Assembly (NCBI GenBank): GCA_039621445.1
Contig: CP154956.1
Span: forward strand, 11,283,443 to 11,347,442
DNA length: 64,000 nt
DNA from: Euglena gracilis
Taxonomy: Eukaryota; Euglenida; Euglenophyceae; Euglenales
Direction of reading: 5' to 3'
Below the pieces are notes generated by a model. The model was not told the origin of the DNA. It worked only from the letters and a program-made list of their open reading frames with translations, and did no database searches. Position 1 is the stretch's first letter, and the number at the start of each line of letters is the position of its first letter. Below, in pieces: positions 10,359 through 21,414 of the stretch. A program made the translations under genes and the position numbers.

Positions 10359-10446
10359 TGTGTGCGACAAATGGCGCTGCCCCTCTTTGTGGAGTGGCTG
10401 AAGAAGGCCCAGAACCCCACCTGCTTCTCCCCCATCCGGACCTCGT
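10359..10446 (+). CDS. Small exon-like block
   Basis: Frame reads MALPLFVEWLKKAQNPTCF then SPIRTS and a stop at 10446. The sequence is GC-rich against its surroundings and helical. Borders unclear; it may be an exon of the plus-strand gene or chance. 10450-11560 shows no exon I can support. Confidence 0.35.
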
Positions 10447-11559
10447 GAGCCGATTGATACGCTGCCTCCTCTGGTGTACGAGTTCTTGATGTGTGTCGCT
10501 CTCCACTGTTGTCTTGTAAATGTGGAATTTACCTGTCAAATTCTTTTTGACGTCGAAGGTGCAAAATTATCGGCGCAAAGTGTATGTGATATTTTGTAAT
10601 TCCCAAATCAAACGCTATAAAACCCCCAGACACATCGCACAGGTTGACATTTTCAGGACAAAATTTCACAGATAAAACGAATTATGAAATTTATATTTTT
10701 TTTTCTGAAACGCAAGGTGTGCATTTTTCACCAAAGGTTTACAATTTTTCGGGAAGTCTTCTGTGCTGGAATTCTGCACCTTGGCATTTCATTCTTGTTG
10801 TGCCATCGCTGAGCATTTTTTCATTGCAGAATTTTGGAATGTTTGTTTTCCACTTTTGGAAAAGGTAGTTAAATTGATTCAGTTGTATTTTTATGTTCCC
10901 ATCATAGAGTCAAAGGAAGACCTTGAAACGTATGGTTTCTTCATTCATTCTTGTCTTTTGAATTTCATCGTTACACGAGCCAGAAAAGTGTTGATTTCTC
11001 CGCGATCAATGATCAATGAAACAATGATTTCTTAAGTGCTCAGCGGTGCAGCAACCCTTCTCACTTGTTGCATGCTCTACCTTGTTCTCCTCCTCCTCCA
11101 CTTCACCTCCTGACTTCTTCGCATTTGTTGTCGGCAATGCTGTTCGCTCCTTCGTGCTTTCATTGCTAGCATTGTTCAGACTCTCCCCCCTGGGCAATTC
11201 CTCACACAATCTCTGTGTCACCCAACCTTCGCCGGGGGTTGGAGGATGGGTTTCGAGAGCGGGTGGGTGGCTTTGGCTGCTGGACCCCCTTCCACGGTAT
11301 GCCCGACCCAGCTAAAGGGAATTTGGTCGGTTTCTGTTGTTGCTGGGTGAGTAGGGTTGTGGATGGGTGGGTTTGGGCTTGGGAAAACAGTGCCCAACTC
11401 CTCCCCGGTGGGTTGTTGAACATGTGCTCCTGGAGATTTGTCTATGGATCATCTGAATTATTTTTCGATTTTCAAATGATTTTTTGATGACAATTCAATG
11501 AGCTGGTGAAACCAGCTTCCATCTTTTGCAGAAAAAAAATTGTTTGATTTGGGGATTTT

Positions 11560-11562
<3 letters not shown>

Positions 11563-11597
<35 letters not shown>

Positions 11598-11636
11598 CTA
11601 TATATAATATATATATATATATATATATCTATATAG

Positions 11637-11685
<49 letters not shown>

Positions 11686-12125
11686 CTATATATATATATA
11701 TATATATATAGATATATATATATATATATATACATATACACACACACATATATATATATACACATATATACATACACATATATATACCACACACACATAT
11801 ATATATGATATATATAATATATATAATATATATAATCCGGTATATATAATATATATAATATGTAATATGTATGTATGTATGTATGTATGTATGCATATGT
11901 ATGTATGTATGTATGTGTGTGTGTGTGTCTGTGTATATGTATAATGTATATATGTATATTTATATGTATGTATATGCAGATATATGTATGTATATACATA
12001 CATATGTGTACATATACATGTATGTATATGCAGATATGTACATAAAAAATTATATATTATATATTATATATATATTATGTATATTACATATCACTTATAA
12101 ATATATATATATATATATATGTATA
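11563..12125. repeat. TA / TATG / CA microsatellite block
   Basis: About 560 bp of (TA)n with ATC, CACA and TATG interruptions. 12130-12730 is AT-rich with no supported feature. Confidence 0.95.
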
Positions 12126-12737
12126 TTTGTATGGAAATATTTATACCCCTCGGAAATTTGTCGCAGCTGCATCCGAATCGTTCCTCTTTGATGGGCATGT
12201 TGTGTGGCAGGTTCAAAGCTGCCAACCGTCAGTAATTGTGAAGTGGGAAGAAGTTGGATAAACAGCATTAAAAGTTATTTGTCTCGTTATTTGGTCAATT
12301 CTCAACAAGGAAGTCATTTTGTGGGATTTAATTAATTAATTTTCGGACGAAAAATCAATTATTTGATCGATGATTGTGTGGATGGATTGGTGGATGCGGC
12401 TAACCCGTGTGTCCATCCATCGGAAAATCCATCTATTATGCGTCGGAATATGCATCCATCGTGCTTGAAAATGAATATTTTTCTGTTCTCTTCAACAGCT
12501 GATGCGTCACCGTTCTTATTTCTGCTCCTTTGTGCCATTTCTTCTTCTTCTTTAACTGGCTCGGAATGCCCGATTGTTGTCCCACCTTCGCACCGACTAT
12601 CTTCTTTGACAAAGGGTTGCTTTCCCTTTTTTTTTGAAGAAAAACAAACAAACATTTGCCTCTTTACAGTATTCATATTCATTGTTTTTCAGAAATAAAG
12701 TTTAACCCTTTCTTCTGTCTTTCGCGCATTATCCTGC

Positions 12738-12774
12738 AGCCCAACATTTTCTGGATGGAGCTGGACAAAAGGGT
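12738..12774 (+). CDS. Possible micro-exon
   Basis: After ATCCTGCAG the frame reads PNIFWMELDKRVQ before a stop. It is short but unlike the AT-rich flank and has an acceptor-like CTGCAG. Weak evidence. Confidence 0.25.
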
Positions 12775-12921
12775 GCAAATAATTTAATTATTTGAAATAA
12801 ATAAGTTTATGTCTTCAGTATAAAATTTTCAGTGGGTTTTGGGTGCTTTTAAGAAAAAAATCCCTCCCCCGATCAAGACACGGGAAAGCCCGCCAAAAAA
12901 TGCATGAAATAAAGCGATTCA

Positions 12922-13005
12922 ATGTTGGCCGACCTGACGGAGTTCACCCTTCAGCAAGACCAGCCGCCCCTTGCTCGCGTTGTTGGTGACGGGACTCCGG
13001 GTCCA
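12922..13005 (+). CDS. Copy A exon block z
   Basis: Reads LADLTEFTLQQDQPPLARV. It aligns with the copy B block at 35099-35192 (LGGLLRDLGLDQAGAAEA) in both protein and nucleotides, with one codon gap before Asp-Gln. The B partner ends in a GTGAGT donor, which supports both as exons. First block of copy A with a visible counterpart. Borders approximate. Confidence 0.5.
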
Positions 13006-13027
13006 TGAACTGATTCCCTCTATGGCC

Positions 13028-13141
13028 AAGCATAAGTTCCGTGGCAGGCTGCCGTGTGTGGAAGGAGAGGTGGGGGCTGTGCGTCTTTGCGAATGTCACC
13101 GATACCTCAGTCAGAATGATGATCAGCCAGGTGGGAAGTCC
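13028..13141 (+). CDS. Exon-like block, copy A only
   Basis: Reads FRGRLPCVEGEVGAVRL then CECHRYLSQNDDQ. Coding-like, with a CECH cluster. No counterpart seen in copy B. It sits about 20 bp after block z, so both could be one exon in two frames or separated by a very short intron. Confidence 0.35.
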
Positions 13142-13229
13142 TAACCGGCAGCCGTTCCTGGTGCTGATATTTTGCCGCGCACCGCACTCTGCTTTTTTTT
13201 GTCGGTATATTTGGGTGTTCCGTTCCGCC

Positions 13230-14110
13230 TCAGCGGAGCGTCAGAGCTCAATCGATGACGGCAGCACCGCATCCGTTTTCCGTGTCTGTGCCAGAAACCT
13301 CGTGGCAACCCACGCCAACGCAGGAGGCTAAAGGCACAGCCATGGCACGGCTTGCCCCCATCCATCTGCGGCACCGTCTTGTCTTCCATGGAGCTGGAGG
13401 TCAGAGGGTCCCTCATGCCGGAGACCCTAGAAGGGTAGTATCCCCCTCCTAATAGTAACGCTGGGTCGCCTCAAGTGGTGGGTCCCCTCCCGGGGGTCTT
13501 AAACAGAAGCCTGCCCCCGACAGGGCTGGACGGGAATCCCGACACCCTGTGGGTGGTGCGTCGGGAGTCGACTACCCACCCCCCATCCTGGTCGGTGGGC
13601 AGGGGGTCTGACCCCACCAGGCCTTCCTGTATTTCCAGGAAGACCAGGGAAAACTTTCCCTCGGCACCGAATGAATTTCGTTTTGTGGTATGGTGGGGGC
13701 AGTCGACCCTCCAGGGGTGCGATGGGCAGGCAGGGGGGGGGGGCATATTGACCCCTCAGGGGTGAGGGGGAAGGCAAACGTGCCATACCCCCCCACCCGT
13801 ATGATATATGAGGGGAAGTTGCCTCGGTCGGGACCAGGACCCAAAACCAACCCCCCCCCCCCCGGGCCACGTCATGGACAGGCAAGCAACAGCGCACCGG
13901 GAGTGGTTGCAAGAAAACCTGCTGTGGCTGCAAACCGCCTTTGGGTGTTCTTTGGGGTTCGGTTTCCCAGGTGGCAGGTCAAGGGCCCATACCGGGGGGG
14001 GGTCCCACCCCTCCCCTCCCCCCCCCCCAGTTTGGACCCAAAGTGAGTCCCCCTGAGCCCCCCCCCCCAAGGGAGTGGTTGAACCGGTGCCGCCGCCCCC
14101 CCCCACCTGT
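13230..14110. repeat. Poly-C/poly-G foldback-rich spacer
   Basis: Intergenic or intronic sequence with several C-run/G-run stems (13490-13510, 13735-13800, 13845-13865, 13995-14070) and a right-end-like GGTCTTAAACAGAAGCCTG at 13497. No exon supported. Confidence 0.5.
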
Positions 14111-14116
14111 TTGAGG

Positions 14117-14223
14117 AACCCCCTGCTACCGGTGGACGTGGCCTTCCACGATGACGACGCCATCGCGGCGGTCTGCCGGGCGCGCAACTGGACCGCCGTG
14201 GAGCTGTTTGCGGCACCGTCGTC
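14117..14223 (+). CDS. Copy A exon block a
   Basis: Reads DVAFHDDDAIAAVCRARNW then TAVELFAAPS. Its partner at 35766 reads DVAHCDDAAIEAVCRAHNL then TAVSLFAAPP, about 70 % identical over 29 residues, which makes both real coding sequence. The pattern (alternating Ala/Val with Asp-Asp) suggests a strand-helix unit with an acidic loop. The left flank is C-rich repeat DNA. The right border is uncertain. Function unknown. Confidence 0.8.
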
Positions 14224-14669
14224 GCACCAATTAAATGTGAACCTCGCAAGGAAGCGGCACAGCTTCCGTTGCTCAGGGGAGGGGAGCATCGTTTCTGTGT
14301 TGCGAGTGGCATCAGGCAGCGAGCAGGTTGTGCAACCTGTGAAACTGAAAATCCTTTTTGGTGCCTTGTTTGCAGGAAAAAGTTATTTTTCATTGCCAAC
14401 AACACAAATGTTCAGCAAAGTTCTTCCATAGCCCCCGAAAATTTTACACAAACCCAGATCGCCTTTAGTTTTTTTAATGAAGATTTTGAGATAAACGTTT
14501 CGTTGCGCTTTTTCTGTGGTTTCCTTACACCCCATTTTGATCTGGTGTTGTGTTTGCAAGGAAGACTCCATTTCGGACTGCAATCTTTTCACCACATTTT
14601 CATCAAAAGAACACAGTCCAACTTTTCCTGTCTCGTCTTTTACGTTCTTGTGGCACAGTGTCCTGGGAG

Positions 14670-14936
14670 CAGGCTTCTTTTTAAGTCACCTGCCCCCCCC
14701 CCGGGGGGGGGGGGGGGTGGGGAGGGGGGCCCGGGCCGGCCCCCCCGGGGGGGGGGGGGTCCCACGCCGGAGGCGCAGGGTGTACCTTTTCGGCGCGAAG
14801 CGCCGAAATTTTTTGAAAAATGCCTTTAACGGGCCCGATTTTTGGGGGTCCCCCCCCCCGGGGGGGTCCCGCGCCACCCTGGGTGGGTGGGGGGGGCCCC
14901 CTCCCCCCCCCCCGGGGGGTCTTAAAAAGAAGCCTG
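14670..14936. mobile_element. TIR element, first of two serial insertions
   Basis: 267 bp from CAGGCTTCTTTTTAAGTC to GTCTTAAAAAGAAGCCTG. Flanked by CCTGGGAG (14662-14669) and CGTGGGAG (14937-14944), 7 of 8 matching. The interior carries CGGCGCGAAGCGCCG hairpin and AACGGGCCCGATTTTTGGGGG, shared with the element at 26975. No ORF. hAT-like by its 8-bp duplication; superfamily inferred. Confidence 0.85.
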
Positions 14937-14944
14937 CGTGGGAG

Positions 14945-15191
14945 CAGGGGTTTTCTTCAGTCGTGGACCCCAGGGGGGGGGGTCCGGCCGAGCCCCACCC
15001 CCCCCGGAGGGGGAGGTGGGATATATTTTTCGTCGCCAAAGGCGGCGAAAATTTTTGAAAGGGTGCTGTTTTAGCACTTTTCGCGATTTTTGGGCCATTT
15101 TTTTTTTGTTGGTGCCCTTGGACCCCCCCCCCGGGGACAGGGGGTGGGGGGGTGGGGGGGGCCTCCCCCCCGGTCTTAAAAAAAAACCCTT
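14945..15191. mobile_element. TIR element, second of two serial insertions
   Basis: 247 bp from CAGGGGTTTTCTTCAGTC to GTCTTAAAAAAAAACCCTT, between CGTGGGAG (14937-14944) and CCTGGGAG (15192-15199). The interior motif TTTTAGCACTTTTCGCGATTTT is shared with the element at 58879. It shares the middle target repeat with the element at 14670, so the two inserted one after the other at the same site. Confidence 0.8.
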
Positions 15192-15199
15192 CCTGGGAG

Positions 15200-15269
15200 C
15201 AGGTATGGCACAGATGCATGTGGACGGCCGGCTTACACTGGCGTATCCAGTCGGTGCCATCTATCAAGT
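15200..15269 (+). CDS. Copy A exon following serial insertions
   Basis: Reads MAQMHVDGRLTL then AYPVGAIYQ and ends at a GTGTGT donor. If both elements and two target copies are removed, the upstream frame (FLWHSVLGAG, 14640-14669) joins it without a break. The upstream part also looks like a pyrimidine tract, so GAGCAG|GTATGG may instead be the original acceptor. No partner found in copy B. Confidence 0.55.
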
Positions 15270-15436
15270 GTGTATGTGTGTACATATTACCAGAAATATA
15301 ATTATAATAATATGAATATGAATAACATAAATATAACATATAATAATATAATATAAGTATGGTATAATAATAATGATATAAATATAAGTATGATCACCAG
15401 ATACATATACATACATATATATGTGTATACATATAG

Positions 15437-15502
15437 CACCAGCAAAAAATTGTCTGTCGCCATGGCTTTGTGATGCACATCAAGCGAGTGGCTGGTCGGT
15501 GC
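15437..15502 (+). CDS. Copy A exon block b, left part
   Basis: After TATAG at 15436 the frame reads HQQKIVCRHGFVMHIKRVAGRC is split here: HQQKIVCRHGF then VMHIKRVAGRC. It ends exactly at the 8-bp target repeat of the element at 15503. Removing the element continues in frame into CPPPCAHYS. It follows the GAIYQ exon in phase 0. Confidence 0.55.
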
Positions 15503-15618
15503 CAGGCCGTATTTTAGTCGGGTGCCGACCCCACCCCGGGGGGGGGGGGGGGAGTGCCTGCCTGGGCAGGCACTCACAGGCACTGCGGGCCCCCCCGGTG
15601 TTGGTAAAAAACAGCCTG
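15503..15618. mobile_element. TIR element with 8-bp TSD (GTCGGTGC) inside exon b
   Basis: 116 bp from CAGGCCGTATTTTAGTC to GTTGGTAAAAAACAGCCTG, with perfect repeats GTCGGTGC at 15495-15502 and 15619-15626. The interior has GTGCCGACCCCACC, a G-run and GTGCCTGCCTGGGCAGGCAC. Exact removal keeps the reading frame of exon b. Confidence 0.9.
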
Positions 15619-15626
15619 GTCGGTGC

Positions 15627-15752
15627 CCCCCCCCCTGTGCCCATTACTCCTTCTTCCTGGTGCTGACAGACGACCTGCCGGGGGCGCTGCCCCACCTCCA
15701 GACCCTCCCCGCCGCGGCGTCCATTTTGTGGGCCCACGGCTCCGGCGTCCCC
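15627..15752 (+). CDS. Copy A exon block b, right part
   Basis: Reads PPPCAHYSFFLVLTDDL then PGALPHLQTLPAAASILWAH. The copy B partner (38269-38403) reads AWPCPHYSVFVWLTDDL then VGALPHLQTLRAASSLLWAH, about 70 % identical. Homology on the left runs right up to the element's target repeat, so this is the same exon as 15437-15502 interrupted by the insertion. Strand with Asp-Asp turn followed by a helix; function unknown. Confidence 0.85.
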
Positions 15753-15779
15753 TGACCAAGCACCACCAGTGGAATGGGT

Positions 15780-16330
15780 TTGTTTTTTTCTTTTTTATTA
15801 CTTTTATTCATTTGTTATTTATTATTTATTTTTGTTTATTATTTATTATCATTTTTTTATATTATTTATTTATTATATTTTTATCATCATTTATTTGTGG
15901 TTTTGAGTCAAGGTTTTATCTCGTTCCTCTGTTCTCGTCCATATTATTTAGATTTTTTTTCAGAGTTTTTCATCCTCACTTCAGGGGTGACAGTTGACGT
16001 TTATTTTGGTCACATTTTCTGCTCTCTGTGGGTCCCATGATTTATCCATGACCAAACGTATTCATTCATTCTCTGCACATATGTATATTACATTGCACAG
16101 ATGCACATGTTTATTTGCACACAGGCATATTATTATTTATTAGTTTATGTAAATGTTAATCCGGGGTGGGTGTTCATAGCATCCGTTCTCTTCATTTTTT
16201 ATTGGTGATTTTTTAGAAGAGTTTTTCATTCCTGCTATCCCATTTCTTATTGCGTAGATTGTAATTTAAAAAAAAAACAGTTCTGACCCCTGTTGTTTTT
16301 GAAATTTTTAATGATTACCCAGGAGTCGTT
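15780..16330. repeat. TTTAT-rich low-complexity spacer
   Basis: T-rich sequence with (TTTAT)n at 15790-15900; no exon supported. Confidence 0.6.
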
Positions 16331-16398
16331 TTTGTCGTCGGCTCCATTTTGATATGTGGTTGTTTGCTAATGGCCTACCACTGCCGCCCTTCATTTCC

Positions 16399-16506
16399 AG
16401 CAATCAGGACAGCCTTGTCCTCTCCTTCTTTTGTATTTTGGGTTCGTTTAAAGCAATTCAGAATGCCAACGAGCATCCCTCCCTCATCTTTGGGAAGCAC
16501 CCCCAG
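16399..16506 (+). CDS. Possible AT-rich exon
   Basis: After TTTCCAG the frame reads NQDSLVLSFFCILGSFKAI then QNANEHPSLIFGKHPQ. Coding-like but with AT-rich codons unlike the copy A/B exons, so it may come from an old mobile element. Another frame here is also open for 137 codons. Low certainty. Confidence 0.25.
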
Positions 16507-17054
16507 GTTGGTGAATAAAAAGAAAGCAGCAAATGAGAGAGCCAAATTGATTATGGTATCACTCTATGATTGGGTGAATGGTGTTTTTGCTCATAGTGGT
16601 CACGCATATTCAGGTGTGGCCAATGTGGCAGTAAAGTTTAAAGAATCCCACCAGTCTTTGACCTGGATGCCCAAAGGGAGCGGAGCATTCCCCATGCCAG
16701 TTGGCTGTGGATTTGCAAAAACAACATGGGGGAAGTCTGAGGGCTCCCCAATTCCCAGCTAAACCGATTCTCAGCCACCTGGGGGAGGTCCAGCGATCCA
16801 AACCCACCCCCACCCCCACCTACCCATCTGGAAGGGGGGTGGGTCACACAGGGTGCAGGGAATGGAATGATGAGAATTAATGCTAACACACGGAATTGCC
16901 CATGAATTCACCCCGGGGGCCCGGTCCTTGTGAAAAAAGCGCGTCTCTTTTCCCCTTCCTTTTTCTGTTTGTTTTAAAGCTGAATCTCAAAAAAACGGAT
17001 TTTTGCCACCAAATGTGTTGTGGATCTGCCACCAATACACTGATTCTGAGGCAG

Positions 17055-17178
17055 CGGGATGGTATTGTCCTGTGGCTGGCTGCTGAAGTTCGACTACGTG
17101 TGGTTCGACAACGCGAACTGGCTGCGGATGACATCTTTGTTGGTGAACCCCATACCCAGGCTCTGTCCGGTGGTACAC
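17055..17178 (+). CDS. Copy A exon block d
   Basis: After GAGGCAG the frame reads VLSCGWLLKFDYVWFDNAN then WLRMTSLLVNPIP and a stop at 17179. The copy B block (40072-40240) reads LLKFDYVWFDSSS then ALRATSWLVNPMP. Leu-Leu-Lys-Phe-Asp-Tyr-Val-Trp-Phe-Asp is identical, and the nucleotides match over 28 bp. Function unknown; the exon end lies near the Pro codon. Confidence 0.85.
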
Positions 17179-17306
17179 TGATATCGTATCATAAACTGTG
17201 GAGCAATTAAGAATACATCCCACAGCAGTGATGCAGTACCTCAGCTGGCTGGCTGGCTGGATAAATAAAGTTTTGCCATCTTCTTTGCCGATGTGATGAA
17301 CCCTCC

Positions 17307-17380
17307 CCCCAAATAATACCCCCCCAAATAATACCCCCCCCTCGGGGTCCGACTTCGGCGACCGAGTTAATACCCCCCCG
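17307..17380. repeat. AATAATACCCC foldback element
   Basis: AATAATACCCCCCC repeats around TCGGGGTCCGACTTCGG, ending AATACCCCCCC. Member of a family also seen at 25196, 25457, 28975, 29270, 34653, 34930, 36735 and 51497. 17385-18680 holds AT-rich sequence, a C/G stem at 17667 and a CA/CACAT run at 18475; no exon supported. Confidence 0.6.
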
Positions 17381-18688
17381 ACGACACGGATTTTGACCTG
17401 AAAATGTGGGGAAAACTCACAATCTCTGACAACAAATTACGAAAATCGATTTTCTGGATCATCTGGCCTCCAAAAATGCGAAATGGCATTAGAAAGTGCA
17501 AAAAATGACCCCAGAGGGGGTTTGGGTGCTATTTTGGGTCCTACGGGACTTCAAAAAATTTCGACAATTCTGGGGTGCCATTTTTTGGCTATTTTGGGGG
17601 ATTTTTAAAAGCAAAATCAGCCAAGAAAAAAGCATTAAAAACCTCATTTCCGCCTTTTCCAGTCGGGGGGGGGGGGACCCCGGACCCCCGGGGGGAGGGG
17701 GTCTAGCTAGTGGTTTTTTCCAGTGTCAAGCAAAATAGCCAGAGTTAGTTGACCCAGGGTACTCATGAATATTTGGTCTTTAAATGGCCCACAATAATTT
17801 CACCAAATAGCTTCATTTTAATTCGCCAAGTAGATAAAGAGGTTCAAACTGGAGAAGGCAGGGGGGGGCTCAAATGTTTGTCTGGTTTTGAAACATCAAG
17901 TTTATGTGTTTTGCACGACGTGAATATCCAACGTCTGCGAGTTCAAGTTGAATTAGTATATTATTGAATGAAATTGAGTGAATTAAAAAATATTACCTGG
18001 GTAGTAATTCAAGCCCGCAGAAGAGTGTTTTGCACAATATTGGTTGACGGGTCATCTGGGAGGGGGACTGGACCTGCTGCTGGGTCATCGGCCGCCCTCC
18101 TTCCGGCTTGTGGCCACGGCTGTTTTCTGAGTGCTCCCCCCACCTGTGGTCTGGGTGTAGGGTAATGCCTAATAGGCCTGGAGATGTTTGCTCAGGAGGG
18201 CAACGTGGAACGCCGGACACTTATTATTATTATTATATATTATGGTATGAATATATAACATAGATTGATCCCAGAACACCCGAGGCTGAGGGGTGATGAC
18301 ATCCCGCCACTAATTCACCCCACCTGTGTGCCCCTTTGGGCCTCCCACGGGTAGACCTTATTGTTCTTCTCCGTCTTGTTACCTTCCCCCCCCCCCGTGT
18401 CAACCGCACTTTTCCCACACCAAAAATGCCATTTGTTTTATGGCACAGTGCACATACATGACACGCATGACACGCCTATACATACATACACATACATACA
18501 CACATACATACACACATGACACAGCGTGTCCATGACATATACCCCCGTGTCAACCGCATTTACCCCGTACTTTGGCCTGTCAACTACAGGGGGGAGGTAG
18601 GATGTGCCGACAGTGACTTTCACGGACGGGTGCATCAGGGGACTCAAAAAGCAGCGTGCCGGGGACCTCCTCCCCCCCTCCCGGGGGG

Positions 18689-18799
18689 TTCCCGCTGGCT
18701 GCGGTGCAGAACGCCCTCCGGTTCCTGCAAGGCAACGCTACCGGTGTGCAGCCCCCGGTGCTGGAAGCACCCGGCCGAGCCACCCGCCGATTGGTTTGA
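18689..18799 (+). CDS. Copy A exon block e
   Basis: Reads PLAAVQNALRFLQGNATG then VQPPVLEAPGRATRRL. The helix AAVQNALRFLQ corresponds to TVQFVQTAIRQLL in the copy B block at 42173-42387. The similarity is weaker than for other pairs but order and spacing agree. Borders uncertain; a C/G foldback touches the left side. Confidence 0.5.
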   Translation, partial: FPLAAVQNALRFLQGNATGVQPPVLEAPGRATRRLV

Positions 18800-19049
18800 T
18801 GTGATTTGGAGGATTTGGGAAGGCCGGGTCAGCCAACCTCATTGCAAGTGGTACTGCAAAATAGAACCAAGTTGCATTGAAGCATTCTACACAACGAAAA
18901 GGGAAAAGTAGTATTTCCTTTTCTCTGGATATCGTAAATTTTCGTTGATTAGAAAATACACAAGTGGTAAAAGAAAACAGTTTTTTTTTCCACACGCTCA
19001 TCTGTGGCCGTGTGTGCTCTTGCATTGCATTCTGCCATTTCTTTCAGTT

Positions 19050-19205
19050 TGCCTTCGGGATTTGGCATCTCCCTCCACGGCCTCTCTCCTCAACTGTGCT
19101 GCGGGGTGCTCAGCACGGCACTCTCACCGCGACGCTCAACCTGCATCTCAAGGACCCTTTCCAGGGCACTGCCTTGAAATTTTTGTGGCCAATGGGTAGC
19201 AGTTT
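19050..19205 (+). CDS. Possible exon, unknown
   Basis: After a T-rich tract and TTTCAG the frame reads FAFGIWHLPPRPLSS then TVLRGAQHGTLTATLNLHLKD. Good acceptor, no partner in copy B, and a second frame is also open, so the assignment is tentative. Confidence 0.3.
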
Positions 19206-19277
19206 ATCTGTTGCGCAGCGTTTTCCCCTGTTCTTTTCGTGGTTGACGACGGCTCCAATACCGATGATGTGACATGC

Positions 19278-19385
19278 GGTTCAGCAACAACAACAGCAAC
19301 CACAACAACAGCAGCAGCAGCAACAACAACAACAACAGCAACAACAACAACAGCAGCAGCAGCAGCAGCAGCAACAACAACTAAC
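19278..19385. repeat. CAA/CAG trinucleotide array
   Basis: About 108 bp of (CAR)n, reading Gln, Asn or Thr on plus and Val/Ala or Cys on minus. Not supported as coding. Confidence 0.95.
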
Positions 19386-20248
19386 TGAAATTCGCTGTTT
19401 TTGGGGGGGGTGGAAGTGATCGGTTGTTTTTGCCAACAGCAGGAACAACTGCTGTTGGCAAAAAGCAACAGAAGTTGCTTTTGCTGTTGCTACATTTGTT
19501 CTGTCCCTTCCAGAACACGAATTTCTCACTCGTTGCCTCTTGGAGTAAAACAGACACATGGTTTTTTGCCAAGTCGCCTGACTATTGATCATCCTGATGC
19601 CTTCATTTGCCCCTCCAAACACTGAGCACTTACTCTAACCTCTCCCCAAGTGCCTTTTGTCTGGAAAGAATACATCTACTCCCTTTGGCTGGTCCCTGCC
19701 GTTTGCTCCGCATGCAGACAGTCCCCCAGTGGAGATCTTTTTGCCCCCAGCGCCGACATTGGGTCCGGAGCAGGGCTTGCCGTGCTATCCTCCTGGCCAA
19801 GCCCATTGGCTTTTATTGCTCATTTTTCGCATCGTTGTTTTTGATTTCTGTCTGGATTGTGTTTACCGGAGAAGAATAACGAAACGGTAATAAAAGAACC
19901 CATCCATTTTTCTGGCCATCCCCACAATCTTCCAGCATCATAAGTTTGGATTTCGCCTCCCTGCTTCTGCTTGCTTAAAGGTGTTCTTTTTTGTTATCGC
20001 CATGTTCTTTTGACTGTTAATGCTGTAGGCATCCCCATCTATATTTCAACGATTTTTCTCATGGTTTCAGTTTTGTCAATCTTTCAACGACCAGTCAGTC
20101 ACTTAGGGGTCGCGCTCTGGTGTTCAAGGGAAAATCAATCAAACATTTCAAACATTTCAAAACACACCTTCGGCGCTGGGTCATTTTGGTGTTTTTTGGT
20201 GCTTTTTTGAGGGGTTTGGGCATAAACCAGCCAGCCACCCGCAAAAGC

Positions 20249-20316
20249 TAAATGCTTGCATGGACCAGGCCGTGAACAGCATGAACAAGGTTGAACAGGT
20301 GACGGCCATTAAATGA
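20249..20316 (+). CDS. Possible small exon
   Basis: Reads LNACMDQAVNSMNKVEQVTA before a stop: an amphipathic helix in otherwise non-coding sequence. No partner seen. Confidence 0.3.
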
Positions 20317-20807
20317 TTGGACAAACTGGGCATCTTTCAATTGCCATCGTTTGACGTCATCCGTTTCGTTGACACATACTTGAAACTCTTATGGTTGGAA
20401 TCGATATGTGGCATGAATGAAGGGGGAAGAGTGCTGGGACAAAGTGGCGACACCTTCTTTCCATGCTATTTTTGTCTTCATCTGGAAGTACCCCCCCCCC
20501 CCCGCATGTTGGTAAAAAAAATTGTATTGTCTAGTCACATGAATTTTTGATTCCCAAGTCTTCCTGAGCAAATGACAGTCAACTGATTGCTCCCCTGGTG
20601 GGGGTGGTCGGCAGAAAATAGGGCGTGATCCTGAAACACACTGATGTGATGTAAACCATTTGTGTGGATGTGACGAATATGTTTTTTTACAAAAAAAAAC
20701 ACACACAAGATTATCCGGTGTTTAGGTGGGGTGTGCCTCCAACACCTCCCATCTGACTTTATCTCGACATCAGGACAAAATGCTGCTAAGCTAAGCTGCC
20801 CACACAG

Positions 20808-20907
20808 CTTGCCCTGCCCCCATTAGCGCTGGCCGTCCACCTCGCCTCCCACCCTGCAAAGTACCTCCGTCCGGTCTTCACCGCCATCCACGCCATTGAC
20901 CCCATCC
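20808..20907 (+). CDS. Copy A exon block f
   Basis: After CACACAG at 20807 the frame reads LALPPLALAVHLASHPAKY then LRPVFTAIHAIDPI. The partner at 44798-44921 reads ALIALAVHLASHPTTY then LRSVFAALRVLRPI. LAVHLASHP is identical. Helical, hydrophobic. Confidence 0.85.
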
Positions 20908-21414
20908 AGATCGTGTGGCTGCTTACAGCGGGCTCTCATTTGTGCAGCACGGGGCAGCTGATTAATGTGTGGTGGTTACACCAGGCAGGCTTTCGTCTAC
21001 CAAAATTGAACCCCTGCCTTTCTCCAAGATCACACTCTCCATTTATAAAGATCGTTTTTGTGTATCGCCCCTATCCTCAACTTTTTTTGTTCGTGAACCT
21101 TGAGAAATAAAAAAAAACGTTTTCAGAATATAAAAAGGGTCGGCTGATTTGGGAGGAGGTGGCGAGGTGACACTGAAGCCTTTGAAGAAAATGGGCACCT
21201 CTTTTCCTCGCACCAGTGTTCCAACCTCCCTCCTCCAGACCATTGATGCAACCCACGCAATCCTGTTTGCGGATGCTTCACTGTGGCTGCCCATGGCATT
21301 CCGAGAACCCCCCCCCTGAGGATGGTCAAATTCAGCCCAGTCTGAGGGTGCCGTGGCCTCAGCCGGGGGAGGGGGGTGGAAATCAACCTTGTACAGAGCA
21401 ACCACCTTTACAGT

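Noticed and set aside
18475-18560. tRNA or other small RNA gene
   Set aside because: No cloverleaf or A/B box found here; it is a CA/CACATAC repeat. No tRNA or rRNA was recognised anywhere in the window.
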